In this document: positions 18,200-27,156 of the stretch, in pieces
Layout of the letters: each line of letters starts with the position of its first letter
How positions within the stretch are numbered: position 1 is the stretch's first letter
NCBI RefSeq assembly: GCF_032393985.1
Contig: NZ_CP135918.1
Span: 6,883,724 to 6,947,723, forward strand
Origin: Fischerella sp. JS2
GTDB lineage: Bacteria; Cyanobacteriota; Cyanobacteriia; Cyanobacteriales; Nostocaceae
Direction of reading: 5' to 3'
Length of the DNA stretch: 64,000 nt
Made by a program: the position numbers and the translations under genes
The notes under the pieces: generated by a model
Told to the model about the DNA's origin: nothing
The model's input: the letters and a program-made list of their open reading frames with translations, nothing else
Database searches by the model: none

Positions 18200-18820
18200 A
18201 TGGAAACGCTAAGATTGTACGATTTTTTACCTTCAGGAAATGGCTACAAGATACGTCTTTTATTATCACAAATTGGTATGCCATTTGAGAGGGTAGAGGT
18301 GAATATCTTAAAAGGCGAAACTCGAACACCAGAGTTTTTAAGTAAAAATCCTAATGGTAAAATTCCATTATTGGAGGTGAAACCAGATAAATATTTGGCA
18401 GAATCAAATGCCATATTAGTTTATTTGAGTGAAGGCACAGAATTTTTACCTTATGACCGCTTTTTACGAGCGCAAGTAATGCAATGGTTGTTTTTTGAAC
18501 AGTGCAGCCTTAAGCCTTACATTGCGCCATTGAGATTTTGGATTTCTGTACTAGGTAAAGCGGAAGAACACAAGGAAGCCATAGAGCAAAATCGTGAATC
18601 TGGTTATGCAGCCTTAAAACTGATGGAAGATCATTTACAGAGTCATAACTTTTTTGTTGGCGAACGTTATACTATTGCAGATATTGCATTGTTTGCTTAC
18701 ACTCATGTAGCCGATGAAGGTGGATATGATTTGAAACAATTTCCTGCTATCCAAGCATGGATTGAAAGAGTAAAAACACAGCCAAGATATATCTCAATTA
18801 AAGAAGAATTACAGCATTGA
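18200..18820 (+). CDS. Glutathione S-transferase family protein
   Basis: The 206-residue protein shows a thioredoxin-like N-terminal domain (RLYDFLPSGNGYKIRLLLSQ, then NPNGKIPLLE with the cis-Pro, and AESNAILVYL) and a helical C-terminal domain ending in TIADIALFAYTHVADEGG. The Ser in LPSGNG is at the place of the catalytic Ser/Cys. Cytoplasmic glutathione conjugation or peroxidase activity is expected from the family; substrate is unknown. A strong hairpin directly after the stop probably ends its transcript. Confidence 0.9.
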   Translation: METLRLYDFLPSGNGYKIRLLLSQIGMPFERVEVNILKGETRTPEFLSKNPNGKIPLLEVKPDKYLAESNAILVYLSEGTEFLPYDRFLRAQVMQWLFFEQCSLKPYIAPLRFWISVLGKAEEHKEAIEQNRESGYAALKLMEDHLQSHNFFVGERYTIADIALFAYTHVADEGGYDLKQFPAIQAWIERVKTQPRYISIKEELQH

Positions 18821-18845
18821 TTGGTTCATATAATTTGCATCTACC

Positions 18846-18880
18846 AACTCGTTTTCTCAGCTGATCCTGGAAAACGAGTT
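18846..18880 (+). terminator. Hairpin after the GST gene
   Basis: AACTCGTTTTC and GAAAACGAGTT form a perfect 11-bp stem around a 13-base loop, 26 bp past the stop codon. The following bases TGTTGTATTT are T-rich but not a clean T run. It is a likely intrinsic terminator or 3' stabiliser. Confidence 0.6.
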
Positions 18881-19065
18881 TGTTGTATTTCAGAGTATTT
18901 TTAATAGTTTATAGCGGTTTTTAGATGAACATCATATCTGGCGAATATTAATCAGAGTGGGGATTGTCGAGTTTATAAAGCAATTTTTGGTTTACTCCCA
19001 TTATATCATTGAAATTTTTCACCGATTCTGATTCTTGGTTAACTTTGTTTAACTGTTATGCGGCT

Positions 19066-19293
19066 TTATAAATCAGTGTCTATTTCAATCAGCTTTTGTC
19101 TTGATGATAACCCATACCTAATTCTAATCTTAGATTGTGGGACGTCAAAATTTTCAGATAAAACTTTTATTAATTCTTCATTTGCTTTACCATCAACAGG
19201 CAGCGATTTTAAATGTACGATCAAACTGCCATCGGCAGTTTCTTCTATTTTTTGCATCTTTGAGTTTGGTTTAACTTTGATCTTTATTTGCAT
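19066..19293 (-). CDS. DUF167 (YggU) family protein
   Basis: The 75-residue product, [18 protein letters not shown] with a C-terminal [18 protein letters not shown], matches the small alpha/beta DUF167/YggU fold along its whole length. The function is unknown in the family. Its start overlaps the end of the DUF2809 gene by 23 bp, which indicates translational coupling in a two-gene operon. Confidence 0.9.
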   Translation of the reverse strand: MQIKIKVKPNSKMQKIEETADGSLIVHLKSLPVDGKANEELIKVLSENFDVPQSKIRIRYGLSSRQKLIEIDTDL

Positions 19294-19684
19294 AACCCTT
19301 TATTTGTAATTGTCGCAGCCACCACCAACCTAAAAAACAGCCTAATACGTAATGAGGAAAATCCCACCAAACAAAGGTTGTACCAAGTAGTAGTTTACCT
19401 ACCAAAGTAGCGCGAATTTGCTCTAAAAAGGGAGGATGCCAGAGTTGTAGAAATTCTAATATACAGGTAATAATAAAGACCCATAAAGGAATTTTTATAA
19501 TAAATTTTGGACTCCGGAGAAATAAAAATGCAAACAAGCACCAAAATATTTCGTAGAAAACAGCAGCCCCATAATCATTGAACCATTTATGAGCAAAACC
19601 AGTATAGTATTTAAATAAAAAGCCCATCCCTGTAACGATGAGCAAAGAAACTATTATATAAAGGCTTAGTGTTTTTTTTGACAC
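19271..19684 (-). CDS. DUF2809 family membrane protein
   Basis: The 137-residue protein has about four hydrophobic segments ([53 protein letters not shown], and [20 protein letters not shown]). The [14 protein letters not shown] and WDFPHYVLG motifs are typical of DUF2809. It should lie in the plasma membrane. The role is unknown. It overlaps the downstream DUF167 gene by 23 bp. Confidence 0.85.
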   Translation of the reverse strand: MSKKTLSLYIIVSLLIVTGMGFLFKYYTGFAHKWFNDYGAAVFYEIFWCLFAFLFLRSPKFIIKIPLWVFIITCILEFLQLWHPPFLEQIRATLVGKLLLGTTFVWWDFPHYVLGCFLGWWWLRQLQIKGYANKDQS

Positions 19685-19964
19685 ATTTTTTTCAGTATAC
19701 AGGACAAGTCAATTAAAAATTAAAAATTGAAAATTAAAAATATATAGTTTACAATTTTTAATTTTTCTTTAGTCCCTCGATGAAAATGGGTAGAGGTGTA
19801 GGGGTATAGGCAAAGAAACATTGAGTGTTAATCTACTTATGCCTAATGCCCCTACATCAAAACCTGAGGATGAACATCAGTTTATTGAAATACTCTGTGT
19901 TCCTTTGCGTAGACTCTGCGTCCCTGGTGCGTTTAAAAACGCTATGGTCTTAGGCAAAGTCGTA

Positions 19965-20507
19965 CTAAGGTTGGTTTGGATTCCCGTTGCCAATCACAGA
20001 AATTTTATGTCGGTATACTAATTCACCGCCGTACCAACCGGAAATGCCAAGAAGCGTAGCTACAAGTACCGAGATTACGAGTCCCCAAGGTAGTACAGCA
20101 GATATAGGGTTATTCCAACGTAATACTAGGTTGATAATTGTCAGCACCAAAGCACTCACATTCAGGATTAAGTGCGCCCAACCAGCAGTACGCTTACGGA
20201 CTCGTCCGATTCTTAAAAAGTCCATAAGCCCTGTTAAGGCTGCTGCTACACCACCCACCAATCCACCAGCTATTAACCAAAAAGAACCCCTTGCCCAAAA
20301 ACTATCATCTGTGAACCAGAAGACTGCATCAGTTAATAAGGCCCCTACAAGAAAAGCAATTGGGAATTGTACAAGAATAGGATGGATGGGATGACCTGCA
20401 ACTGCTACAGTACTAGGTACACCAGGGTCACGAAACTCTCTGTCGTCACTTTCCAAAAAGGCTGGAATATTAGGATAGGGTGTAGAGCTTCTTTCTTGAG
20501 TTTCCAT
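19965..20507 (-). CDS. DUF2231 domain membrane protein
   Basis: The frame is open to 20558, but the ATG at 20507 (METQERSS) has a good AAAGGTGAG ribosome site seven bases upstream and is preferred, giving 180 residues. The DUF2231 signature HPIHPILVQFPIAF is followed by four hydrophobic segments. The HPxHP motif could bind a metal or haem; this is inference. It lies 28 bp downstream of the DUF2993 gene on the same strand, suggesting an operon. Confidence 0.85.
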   Translation of the reverse strand: METQERSSTPYPNIPAFLESDDREFRDPGVPSTVAVAGHPIHPILVQFPIAFLVGALLTDAVFWFTDDSFWARGSFWLIAGGLVGGVAAALTGLMDFLRIGRVRKRTAGWAHLILNVSALVLTIINLVLRWNNPISAVLPWGLVISVLVATLLGISGWYGGELVYRHKISVIGNGNPNQP

Positions 20508-20535
20508 AGTCTCACCTTTAAGAATTGAAGTAACT

Positions 20536-21276
20536 TTATGCTGAAGGGATTTGCTCAACTTCTGCTTCTGCTTGAAGGATGAGTTTGCCTATTTCCATCT
20601 TTAATCTTTTGATTCTTAGGTTTATTCCCTCTAAATCAAAGTTGTTCAAATTCAAAATTTGGCTAGTTGCATCTACTAAAGCTTTTGTCAGTTCCAGTGA
20701 TACTTCTTGACTATCACCATACTCGACATTCTCAAGTGTCACTGTTTCTCCGTTCTCACTCACACGTGGAATTGCTGAAAAGCTTATTTTACGAGTTTCG
20801 TTGCTTTCTTTTAAAACTAAAGTTGCACTCAAAGCTACTTTACCATCTCCAGGCAATCGAAACTCAACATTTTGCGGCACAACAGTCATTAATTGCCCAT
20901 CAACTCGAATTTTTTGGCTTTGCAGCTGAGAACGGATATATTCAGAATTAAAGGCACGGTTAATATCCTCTTCGGTTAATACTACTAATGCGCGACCTGC
21001 TGTTGGTTTTGTTAATTCAATTTTGCCGAAAGCAGCGCTAAGAGGATTAATAGCAACGCTACTAATTTCCATCTCTATTTTCTCCATACGGAGTTCTTGC
21101 TGCATTACCAAACCTTCGCCGTCAATAGAGACTGCTTCCACTTCTCCTTGGACTAGATTGAGTGGTTCAGCTTTGATATTGATATCTAAATATTCAACTT
21201 CATCTAACTGATTAGATAAACCCATTTCTACGGCTTTATTTACCGCCTGTTCTCCTAGCCCAGGATTTTCAGACAT
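20536..21276 (-). CDS. DUF2993 (LmeA-like) protein
   Basis: The 246-residue protein matches DUF2993: GLGEQAVNKAVEMGLSNQLD at the start, a beta-rich body (VQGEVEAVSIDGEGLVMQ, VRVDG-like segments) and a C-terminal NLNNFDLEGINLRIKRLKM. The domain belongs to the lipid-binding LmeA/TULIP-like group. No signal peptide is visible, so it may be a cytoplasmic membrane-associated form common in cyanobacteria. It precedes the DUF2231 gene. Confidence 0.8.
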   Translation of the reverse strand: MSENPGLGEQAVNKAVEMGLSNQLDEVEYLDINIKAEPLNLVQGEVEAVSIDGEGLVMQQELRMEKIEMEISSVAINPLSAAFGKIELTKPTAGRALVVLTEEDINRAFNSEYIRSQLQSQKIRVDGQLMTVVPQNVEFRLPGDGKVALSATLVLKESNETRKISFSAIPRVSENGETVTLENVEYGDSQEVSLELTKALVDATSQILNLNNFDLEGINLRIKRLKMEIGKLILQAEAEVEQIPSA

Positions 21277-21540
21277 TACGAATCAATCTCCAGTTCAACT
21301 ATCCTTGAGTCAATCTAGAAAAGTGGAAAAGGAATTTTATCTATCTGGCGATGGAGGTATAATTTTCGTAGTTATCTATCTCAATGTATAGATATATTTT
21401 TATTTTTAAAATTATCCTAAAAATGAAATTTTTATTTCCTTGGTTTTGAGGTTATCGTTCAAAAGAAAGATGGTACTCTCCGAAACTGTTATGTAACCTG
21501 AGAAAAGTGAAGAGACAAATTTTTTAGAGGAGAATACAAG

Positions 21541-22575
21541 ATGGTTGTCGCTTTAGATGATGCTAAGCGTTCTGCTATTGCCATGAAATTGGCAGACATG
21601 AAAGCAATTCAAGAATTGATCATTCAAAACGAAGAACAGTTTTTAAAGGAAATTAACGATAGCGAAATTGCCGATCGCGTCCGCAAAATGCTCGAAGATG
21701 ATCGCAAAAACAAGGGCGTTCTGGAAACAGTTAATGTGCAATATGGCATTCAAGCAGAGCCAGAAAACACAGTTACAGAAATGATTAATAAGGTTCGGCA
21801 ATTGATGCAAGGCTCTGAATTAAGCTTGTATGAAAAAGTATTTCAGCATGAATTATTAAAGCATCAACAAGTAATGTCCGGCTTGACAATTCACAAAGCA
21901 GCACAAAAAGTTGGTGCGGATGTGATGATGGCGATTGGGCCTTTGAATACTGTTAACTTTGAGAACCGCGCTCACCAAGAACAACTCAAAGGTATCTTGG
22001 AAATCTTAGGTGTTCGTGAACTCACCGGACAAGACGCAGATCAGGGTATTTGGGCACGTGTACAAGATGCGATGGCAGCATTAAGCGGTGTTGTAGGTAG
22101 TGCTGTTACCCAAAGTAGTGATAAAAGCGATATGAACGTCCAAGATGTTATTCGCTTGGATCACAACAAAGTAAACACCTTATTTACTGAATTGTTGGCA
22201 AGCAATGACCCTCAAAAAATTCAAGAGTACTTTGGTCAAATTTACAAAGACTTGACCGCTCATGCTGTAGCTGAGGAAGAAGTAGTCTACCCAAGAGTAC
22301 GTCCTTTCTACGGTCAAAGCGATACTCAAGAATTGTATGACGAACAAGCTGAAATGAAGCGGATGTTAGAGGAAATTAAGGCAATTAATCCCTCTTCTTC
22401 TCAATTCAAAGATAAGATTAAACAGCTAATGGATGCTGTCGGCGACCACATTCGTCAAGAAGAAAGCACAATGTTTGCTGCAATTCGTAACAACTTGAGT
22501 AGTGATGAAAGTGAGCAATTAGCTACTCAATTCAAAGCTGCTAAGCAAAGAATCCAACAGAAAGCAGCTAAGTAG
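21541..22575 (+). CDS. Hemerythrin-domain protein
   Basis: The 344-residue protein has a helical N-terminal half of unknown type (about 1-190). A hemerythrin HHE domain (about 200-340) follows, with iron-ligand motifs LDHNKV, HAVAEEEVVYPRV and GDHIRQEESTMF. This domain binds a di-iron centre and senses or stores oxygen, NO or iron. The ribosome site AGAGGAG lies eight bases before the ATG. The long upstream spacer (264 bp) and its stress-type neighbours suggest regulated expression, but no operator was found. A strong hairpin follows the gene. Confidence 0.88.
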   Translation: MVVALDDAKRSAIAMKLADMKAIQELIIQNEEQFLKEINDSEIADRVRKMLEDDRKNKGVLETVNVQYGIQAEPENTVTEMINKVRQLMQGSELSLYEKVFQHELLKHQQVMSGLTIHKAAQKVGADVMMAIGPLNTVNFENRAHQEQLKGILEILGVRELTGQDADQGIWARVQDAMAALSGVVGSAVTQSSDKSDMNVQDVIRLDHNKVNTLFTELLASNDPQKIQEYFGQIYKDLTAHAVAEEEVVYPRVRPFYGQSDTQELYDEQAEMKRMLEEIKAINPSSSQFKDKIKQLMDAVGDHIRQEESTMFAAIRNNLSSDESEQLATQFKAAKQRIQQKAAK

Positions 22576-22650
22576 TTAGAGGTCTGTTTTGCTAGTAGCA
22601 AAATAGTTAATAACTGCAACTAATTTCATCACTTTGGATCACAATGTCTT

Positions 22651-22678
22651 GTAGGGGTGTACAGCCGTACGCCCCTAC
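22651..22678. repeat. GC-rich hairpin repeat after the hemerythrin gene
   Basis: GTAGGGGTGTAC and GTACGCCCCTAC pair over 12 bp (one G-T) around AGCC. This is a widespread cyanobacterial dispersed hairpin and could act as a 3' transcript stabiliser or terminator. A copy of the TTTTGGATTTTAGATTTTGG repeat follows at about 22693-22716. Confidence 0.7.
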
Positions 22679-22801
22679 GGCATTTTATACCAATTTTGGA
22701 TTTTAGATTTTGGATTAAAACTACTGATTCATAGGCATTCCAGAATTTTGAAACAAGACTTCCACGTGCCAATTTGGTATTATTTGAAAATAATAAAAAG
22801 A

Positions 22802-24337
22802 CTAACAACCTATATCCTTGAGCATTTGTAAATGCTTATTAACAGGTGCAAGTGTATTGGCAGTAATCATACCGCTAGCTGCAACTGCTGGTAGGCCAAT
22901 ACCAGGAAATGTCGAATCTCCACAGCATAGCAGTCCTTTGAGGGGTGTAGTGGAACCAGGAAAGAAAGCTTTTCCGGCTGGGATTGCTGGGCCATAGGAA
23001 CCTCGGTGACGACGTAAAAATCGTTCGTGAGTGAGGGGTGTACCCACAAGAGTAACATCACAACGCGATCGCACATCGGGAATAATTCGTTCTAAGGCTT
23101 GCCACATCACCTCTGACCGTGTTTGCTTTTGTTGCTGATACTCGTAGCTGTTTCTATGTATTCCCTGCCACAATGCATACGGCTCATTACCAGGAGTATA
23201 GACGTGAATCACATGCTTTCCTGGGGGTGCAAGCGATGGGTCTAAAATAGATGGAATCGATACCAAAACAACGTTTTGTTCGGCGCTAACACCTCTTTCC
23301 CAGTCGTTGACTATGATATGATGACAGGCCAAATCAGGGCACAGTCTTTGGGCATCAATACCTAGATGTAGATGCATAAAGCTATCACACTCTGGTGTGT
23401 TGGCTCGCCGTTGAAACGATTTTGCCAAAGCTGTTTTAGGCAATAATTTCAGCGTATCCCATACCGATGCATTAGATATAACAGCCCGACGTGCCCGGAT
23501 CACCTTGCCATTACGCAAACATACACCTGTGGCGCGGTTATTTTCTACAAGCACTTGTTCCACATGAGCATTGAGTATCAACTGACCCCCATGTCGTTGC
23601 AGTCCTCGTACCAGTGCATCTACGATCGCACCACTACCACCAACGGGATAATCTAGCACAACACCAGGTCGATACCAATCTGCAAACATAAATGCCATCT
23701 CTGCGGCGCTGGTTGCATTAGCTGGCAGCCCAGAAAGCAGAAAACAAAGCAAATCTAGCCAGTTACGAATAAAAGGATCACGAACAACACCATCTATGAT
23801 TTGGCTAAAAGCCCCGGTCAATTTGGTAATATTGGGCGCATAGCGCGCCATAGATAATGCAAATTGAGCCACTGTGATTGTTGCACCCAAATCATAGCGC
23901 ACTGCCGCCGGAGGAATTGCTACAGCTGCCCTAGCTAGGGGTGCCATTACACGTTGAAGATGACGCCATTCGGCTACAGCATCCTGACCACACAATTGGG
24001 AAAGAACTTCACAAAATTGATCAGCACCGACGGTAGTATCAAAATCGCCTTCTGGTAGGCAACAACCCCATGTATCGTATGTCACCCATGTTAAATCTTC
24101 TGCGATCGCATCTAGTACTTGACGCAGGGGGTTGGCAGAAGGTTTGTAAGATAGTCCAGAATAAAGCGATGGTCCAGAGTCAAATTTAAATCCATGACGC
24201 TCAAAAGCATGAGCAGCACCACCAGCGATAGAATGGCTCTCGTAAACGACTACATCAAAGCCATATCGTGCTAGCAATGCTGCACAACTCAGACCACCAA
24301 TACCGCTACCAATAACAACTATATCTGCACTATCCAT
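22802..24337 (-). CDS. CrtISO/phytoene-dehydrogenase-like FAD oxidoreductase
   Basis: The 511-residue protein begins with a Rossmann FAD site, DIVVIGSGIGGLSCAALLAR, then GGAAHAFERHGFKFDSGPS. It ends with LLCCGDSTFPGIGLPAVAAS, the C-terminal motif of the carotenoid isomerase / phytoene desaturase family. Relatives isomerise poly-cis lycopene or desaturate carotenoids and retinoids on the membrane surface. It belongs to the CrtISO-like side of the family, but several paralogues exist in cyanobacteria and their substrates differ. It stands alone, with G-rich tandem repeats upstream. Confidence 0.85.
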   Translation of the reverse strand: MDSADIVVIGSGIGGLSCAALLARYGFDVVVYESHSIAGGAAHAFERHGFKFDSGPSLYSGLSYKPSANPLRQVLDAIAEDLTWVTYDTWGCCLPEGDFDTTVGADQFCEVLSQLCGQDAVAEWRHLQRVMAPLARAAVAIPPAAVRYDLGATITVAQFALSMARYAPNITKLTGAFSQIIDGVVRDPFIRNWLDLLCFLLSGLPANATSAAEMAFMFADWYRPGVVLDYPVGGSGAIVDALVRGLQRHGGQLILNAHVEQVLVENNRATGVCLRNGKVIRARRAVISNASVWDTLKLLPKTALAKSFQRRANTPECDSFMHLHLGIDAQRLCPDLACHHIIVNDWERGVSAEQNVVLVSIPSILDPSLAPPGKHVIHVYTPGNEPYALWQGIHRNSYEYQQQKQTRSEVMWQALERIIPDVRSRCDVTLVGTPLTHERFLRRHRGSYGPAIPAGKAFFPGSTTPLKGLLCCGDSTFPGIGLPAVAASGMITANTLAPVNKHLQMLKDIGC

Positions 24338-24343
24338 TAGTTA

Positions 24344-24510
24344 TTTGAAAAAGGGGTATAAGGGTATAAGGGTGTAGGGGTGTAGGAGGAGTCAAAAATT
24401 TTTCACCCTAGTGTATACAGTTCATGGAGGCTACTTGATTACTAGGGGTGTGAGGGGATAGGGGTGTAAGCGTGAATTTGCTTTTCTTCTATACCTCTAC
24501 ACCCCTAACT
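24344..24510. repeat. G-rich short tandem repeats
   Basis: Runs of the heptamer-like unit GGGTATAA/GGGTGTAG lie at 24355-24390 and again at about 24445-24470, with complement-type copies (CTACACCCCT) near 24490-24505. These are short tandemly repeated repetitive sequences of the kind seen between genes in filamentous cyanobacteria. Confidence 0.7.
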
Positions 24511-24527
24511 AAACCCTTACATCCATC

Positions 24528-24839
24528 TTAAGGGGCTTTATTCACCTCTTGGGCCATCTTACGAAAATAATCCATTTTGGGGTCGGGACGACGACGAGCA
24601 GTGATTGCAGGTTCTGGAGTCATCTTTGACTCAGGTTCAGTAACTTGCTTGTTTTGAGAAGATTTGATAGTGTTGGCATCATCGCTTTCCAAAAAATAGC
24701 CAGTATTGGAGAACCCGAATATTCTAGCCAAAAAACCAAATACTTGAGAGAAGATGTTTCTGATCAAACCAAAGAATTGATATAAAAGACCTTCTAGGCG
24801 AATAAAGAAGTTTCTCATGATTTGCATTAAACCAGACAT
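24528..24839 (-). CDS. Small hypothetical protein with amphipathic N-terminal helices
   Basis: The 103-residue protein has an N-terminal half of aromatic, amphipathic helices (FFIRLEGLLYQFFGLIRNIF, QVFGFLARIFGF). A polar, disordered C-terminal half ends KMDYFRKMAQEVNKAP. The first half may lie on a membrane surface. A GGAGG ribosome site just before the ATG supports the start. It looks like a conserved cyanobacterial protein, but no family name can be given. Confidence 0.65.
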   Translation of the reverse strand: MSGLMQIMRNFFIRLEGLLYQFFGLIRNIFSQVFGFLARIFGFSNTGYFLESDDANTIKSSQNKQVTEPESKMTPEPAITARRRPDPKMDYFRKMAQEVNKAP

Positions 24840-24940
24840 GGCACTGCCTCCTGATTACAGCTTATTATTATTTTGACTTATAGGATTTTTCTTGTCATGT
24901 TCCTATCTGTATATCTATGTACTACCAAATGACTAATCAA

Positions 24941-24962
24941 GGGACACAAAGCTTTGTGTCCC
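24941..24962. promoter_or_regulatory. Perfect 22-bp palindrome
   Basis: GGGACACAAAGCTTTGTGTCCC reads the same on both strands with no loop. It lies in the spacer between two minus-strand genes, 102 bp upstream of the 103-aa gene start. It could be a dimer-binding operator or a cruciform/terminator; no T run follows. Confidence 0.5.
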
Positions 24963-25041
24963 TCGGTTGGGAGTGGAACGATCGCACTTAATTTTTCCCA
25001 AGATTTATTGCTTGTATTTGTCAATGGAATTCGACTGTGTG

Positions 25042-25215
25042 TTACTCAGCAATCCACTTGGCAACTAAAATTTCACGTTCTCCTTTGTATTCTTTCACCC
25101 AAATCATAGAAAGTTTTGGTTTTTCATGAATAATATTCTGATTAACAGAATCATTTTTGAATGATAATGATGCTAGGGAAAATTGTTTATTAGCATTTTC
25201 TACATAGGTTTTCAT
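25042..25215 (-). CDS. Small hypothetical protein (57 aa)
   Basis: This short frame begins at ATG 25215 with a good AAGGAG ribosome site seven to eight bases upstream. It encodes MKTYVENANKQFSLASLSF and ends KEYKGEREILVAKWIAE. It is soluble and charged, with no cysteine or membrane segment. Not recognised. The ribosome site and balanced composition support expression. Confidence 0.55.
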   Translation of the reverse strand: MKTYVENANKQFSLASLSFKNDSVNQNIIHEKPKLSMIWVKEYKGEREILVAKWIAE

Positions 25216-25745
25216 TTTTATTTCTCCTTGTTTTGATTATTATTAAAATTAAGTTTTCTGCTATAGATAAATGTATAAAGATTTTGTTATTGTTCTCAAT
25301 CCAACAATAACTTTATCAATAGTTTTTATTTTTTAGTACTATTTGTATTTATCTAAGGTTGTTTAATTTTTTGTTTCTATAGTCTTAATCAAGACCTGCT
25401 TGCCACTTTACGCATATTTTCAAAATAAATCCCTGACTTCTCTAGCAAGTTGGTGTAAGAAAAGTTTACTGAGTTAAGTAAAGAAGAGTTAAGCTATGAA
25501 TACACGGGATTTTCAACAAATAAGTTATTCCAAACAATAAACCGCAGAGAACGCAGAGAACACAAAGGTATGAGAAACAGAGAAGGTTAGTGCGTTTGCT
25601 TTATAGATTTTTTCTATGGAAGTTCTGATCATGTCAAACTTGAGTAAGTATGATGTCATCTACTGTTCTAAGCGATTTGCGTAAAAGTCTGTTTATCAAT
25701 AGTTAATTAACTAGAAAATGCGATCGCACTCAAAGGAGAATTACC
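25216..25745. other. Divergent intergenic region with repeat
   Basis: About 530 AT-rich bases between the 57-aa gene (minus) and the cupin gene (plus). A copy of the dispersed repeat AACCGCAGAGAACGCAGAG is at about 25540-25560. Otherwise no gene or RNA was recognised. A HIP1 site and AAAGGAG precede the cupin ATG. Confidence 0.4.
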
Positions 25746-26243
25746 ATGACATTCAATCATAAAACTACATTAGTTCCGCCGGGTAAGGGTTCTACATATT
25801 TAGTGTTGGGTGATTTATACACTTTTTTGGCTACGGGGGAAGATACAGGTGGAGTCTATTCAATAACTGAAGTTTTGATGCAACCGCAAAGTGTAATACC
25901 ACCTCATCGTCATGATCAAGCTGATGAAGCACACTATATTTTAGAAGGAGAAATTGAGTACCAACTTGCAGATCGCACTATGATTGCTAATTCTGGAACA
26001 TTTCTTAATTTTCCTAAAAATCAATCTCACGGTTTTAAGAATATTGGTTCAAATTCTGCCAAAATTTTAATGGTAATTACACCATCAGGAGCCGAGCAGT
26101 TTTTCTCAGAAATAGGACAGCAAATTGTGGAACCAATGAGTGAGGAAGAAAAGCGCAATCTTTTGTGTCCTCCAAATCCTGCTGACGTTGAAAAGGCGAT
26201 TGAAGTTGCTGTCACTAAGTATGGACTACAGTTTCTTGCTTAG
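25746..26243 (+). CDS. Cupin-domain protein
   Basis: The 165-residue protein has a single cupin barrel. Motif 1 reads PPHRHDQADEAHYILEGEIE and supplies two His and a Glu/His as metal ligands, and motif 2 is around NFPKNQSHGFKNIG. It resembles the quercetinase-like or small storage-type cupins. AAAGGAG lies before the ATG. It is followed 258 bp later by the YdhR-like gene, but co-transcription is uncertain. Substrate unknown. Confidence 0.85.
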   Translation: MTFNHKTTLVPPGKGSTYLVLGDLYTFLATGEDTGGVYSITEVLMQPQSVIPPHRHDQADEAHYILEGEIEYQLADRTMIANSGTFLNFPKNQSHGFKNIGSNSAKILMVITPSGAEQFFSEIGQQIVEPMSEEEKRNLLCPPNPADVEKAIEVAVTKYGLQFLA

Positions 26244-26501
26244 CAAAATTATAGTGGTTTGCAATTGGATTTAAGTAGCTGGCAAAATGAATTTCATCCT
26301 AACTTCCTACTTAATAAGCGTTGGAGTCGATTGTGATGGATTATTTATATAAGCACTTAAATATTTGAGAAAACGAACACTGTCTTGGAAAGCTTTGATC
26401 GGAGGAAACCTCCGCACCCTAGGGGGAAGCCACTCCGTATCTACAAACTTTCCGCCGATGCACACAGATAGACACCGATGAAGCAAAAGAGGTAGATTAC
26501 A

Positions 26502-26828
26502 ATGGGTTTAAAGCTTTTGCAGATTAATTTTCCTTTTAATGGGCCGTGGGGAAATGAGATGGCGCAAGCATATTCAGAACTGGCGCACAAACTTTCCGAA
26601 ACACCAGGTTTGTTGTGGAAAATATGGATAGAAAATTCTCATGATGGAGAAACGGGAGGGATTTATTTGTTTGAGGATGCATCTTCACTAGACACATTCC
26701 TCACAGAACACATAACACGTTTAAAATCTTTTGGGATTGAAAATATCAGCACCAAGCAATTTGATGTTAACGAACAATTAACTCAAATTACTGGAGGAAA
26801 GCTGAATTGGGGAACTTTCTCATCATAG
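26502..26828 (+). CDS. YdhR-family putative monooxygenase
   Basis: The 108-residue protein matches the YdhR family: KLLQINFPFNGPWGNEMAQA, PGLLWKIWIENSHDGETGG, IYLFEDASSLDTFLTEHITR. The fold is a dimeric alpha+beta barrel like the ABM monooxygenases, although the activity of YdhR proteins is not settled. Length is normal. It converges on the broken ATP adenylyltransferase gene, whose stop lies 7 bp away. Confidence 0.87.
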   Translation: MGLKLLQINFPFNGPWGNEMAQAYSELAHKLSETPGLLWKIWIENSHDGETGGIYLFEDASSLDTFLTEHITRLKSFGIENISTKQFDVNEQLTQITGGKLNWGTFSS

Positions 26829-27156
26829 GCGATCGCTAGTTGATTGGTACAGCGACATTTTTCAGCACATTCATTGGTCCGTGTTGTTTGAGAGTCTGCA
26901 TTTGTTGCTCGTTTCGCACAAACAAAGTCCCAGCAAATCCTAGTGAGTTGACTGGTATAGATGCAAAACATTCTTGCGATCGCGGTACGAGCAGCATCCA
27001 TTCTCGTGTCACCAAAAGATTGTAAGCTTTAGATTGTTTTTCTTTTAAACCGACTGCCTGTAGTAGAGAATGATAATACTCTAACGTTACTTGAGCAGCG
27101 GTAAATGGCGACTGCTCCCAGAGAGAATCTAGCGGTGCGAAAGCATGTACAAATTC

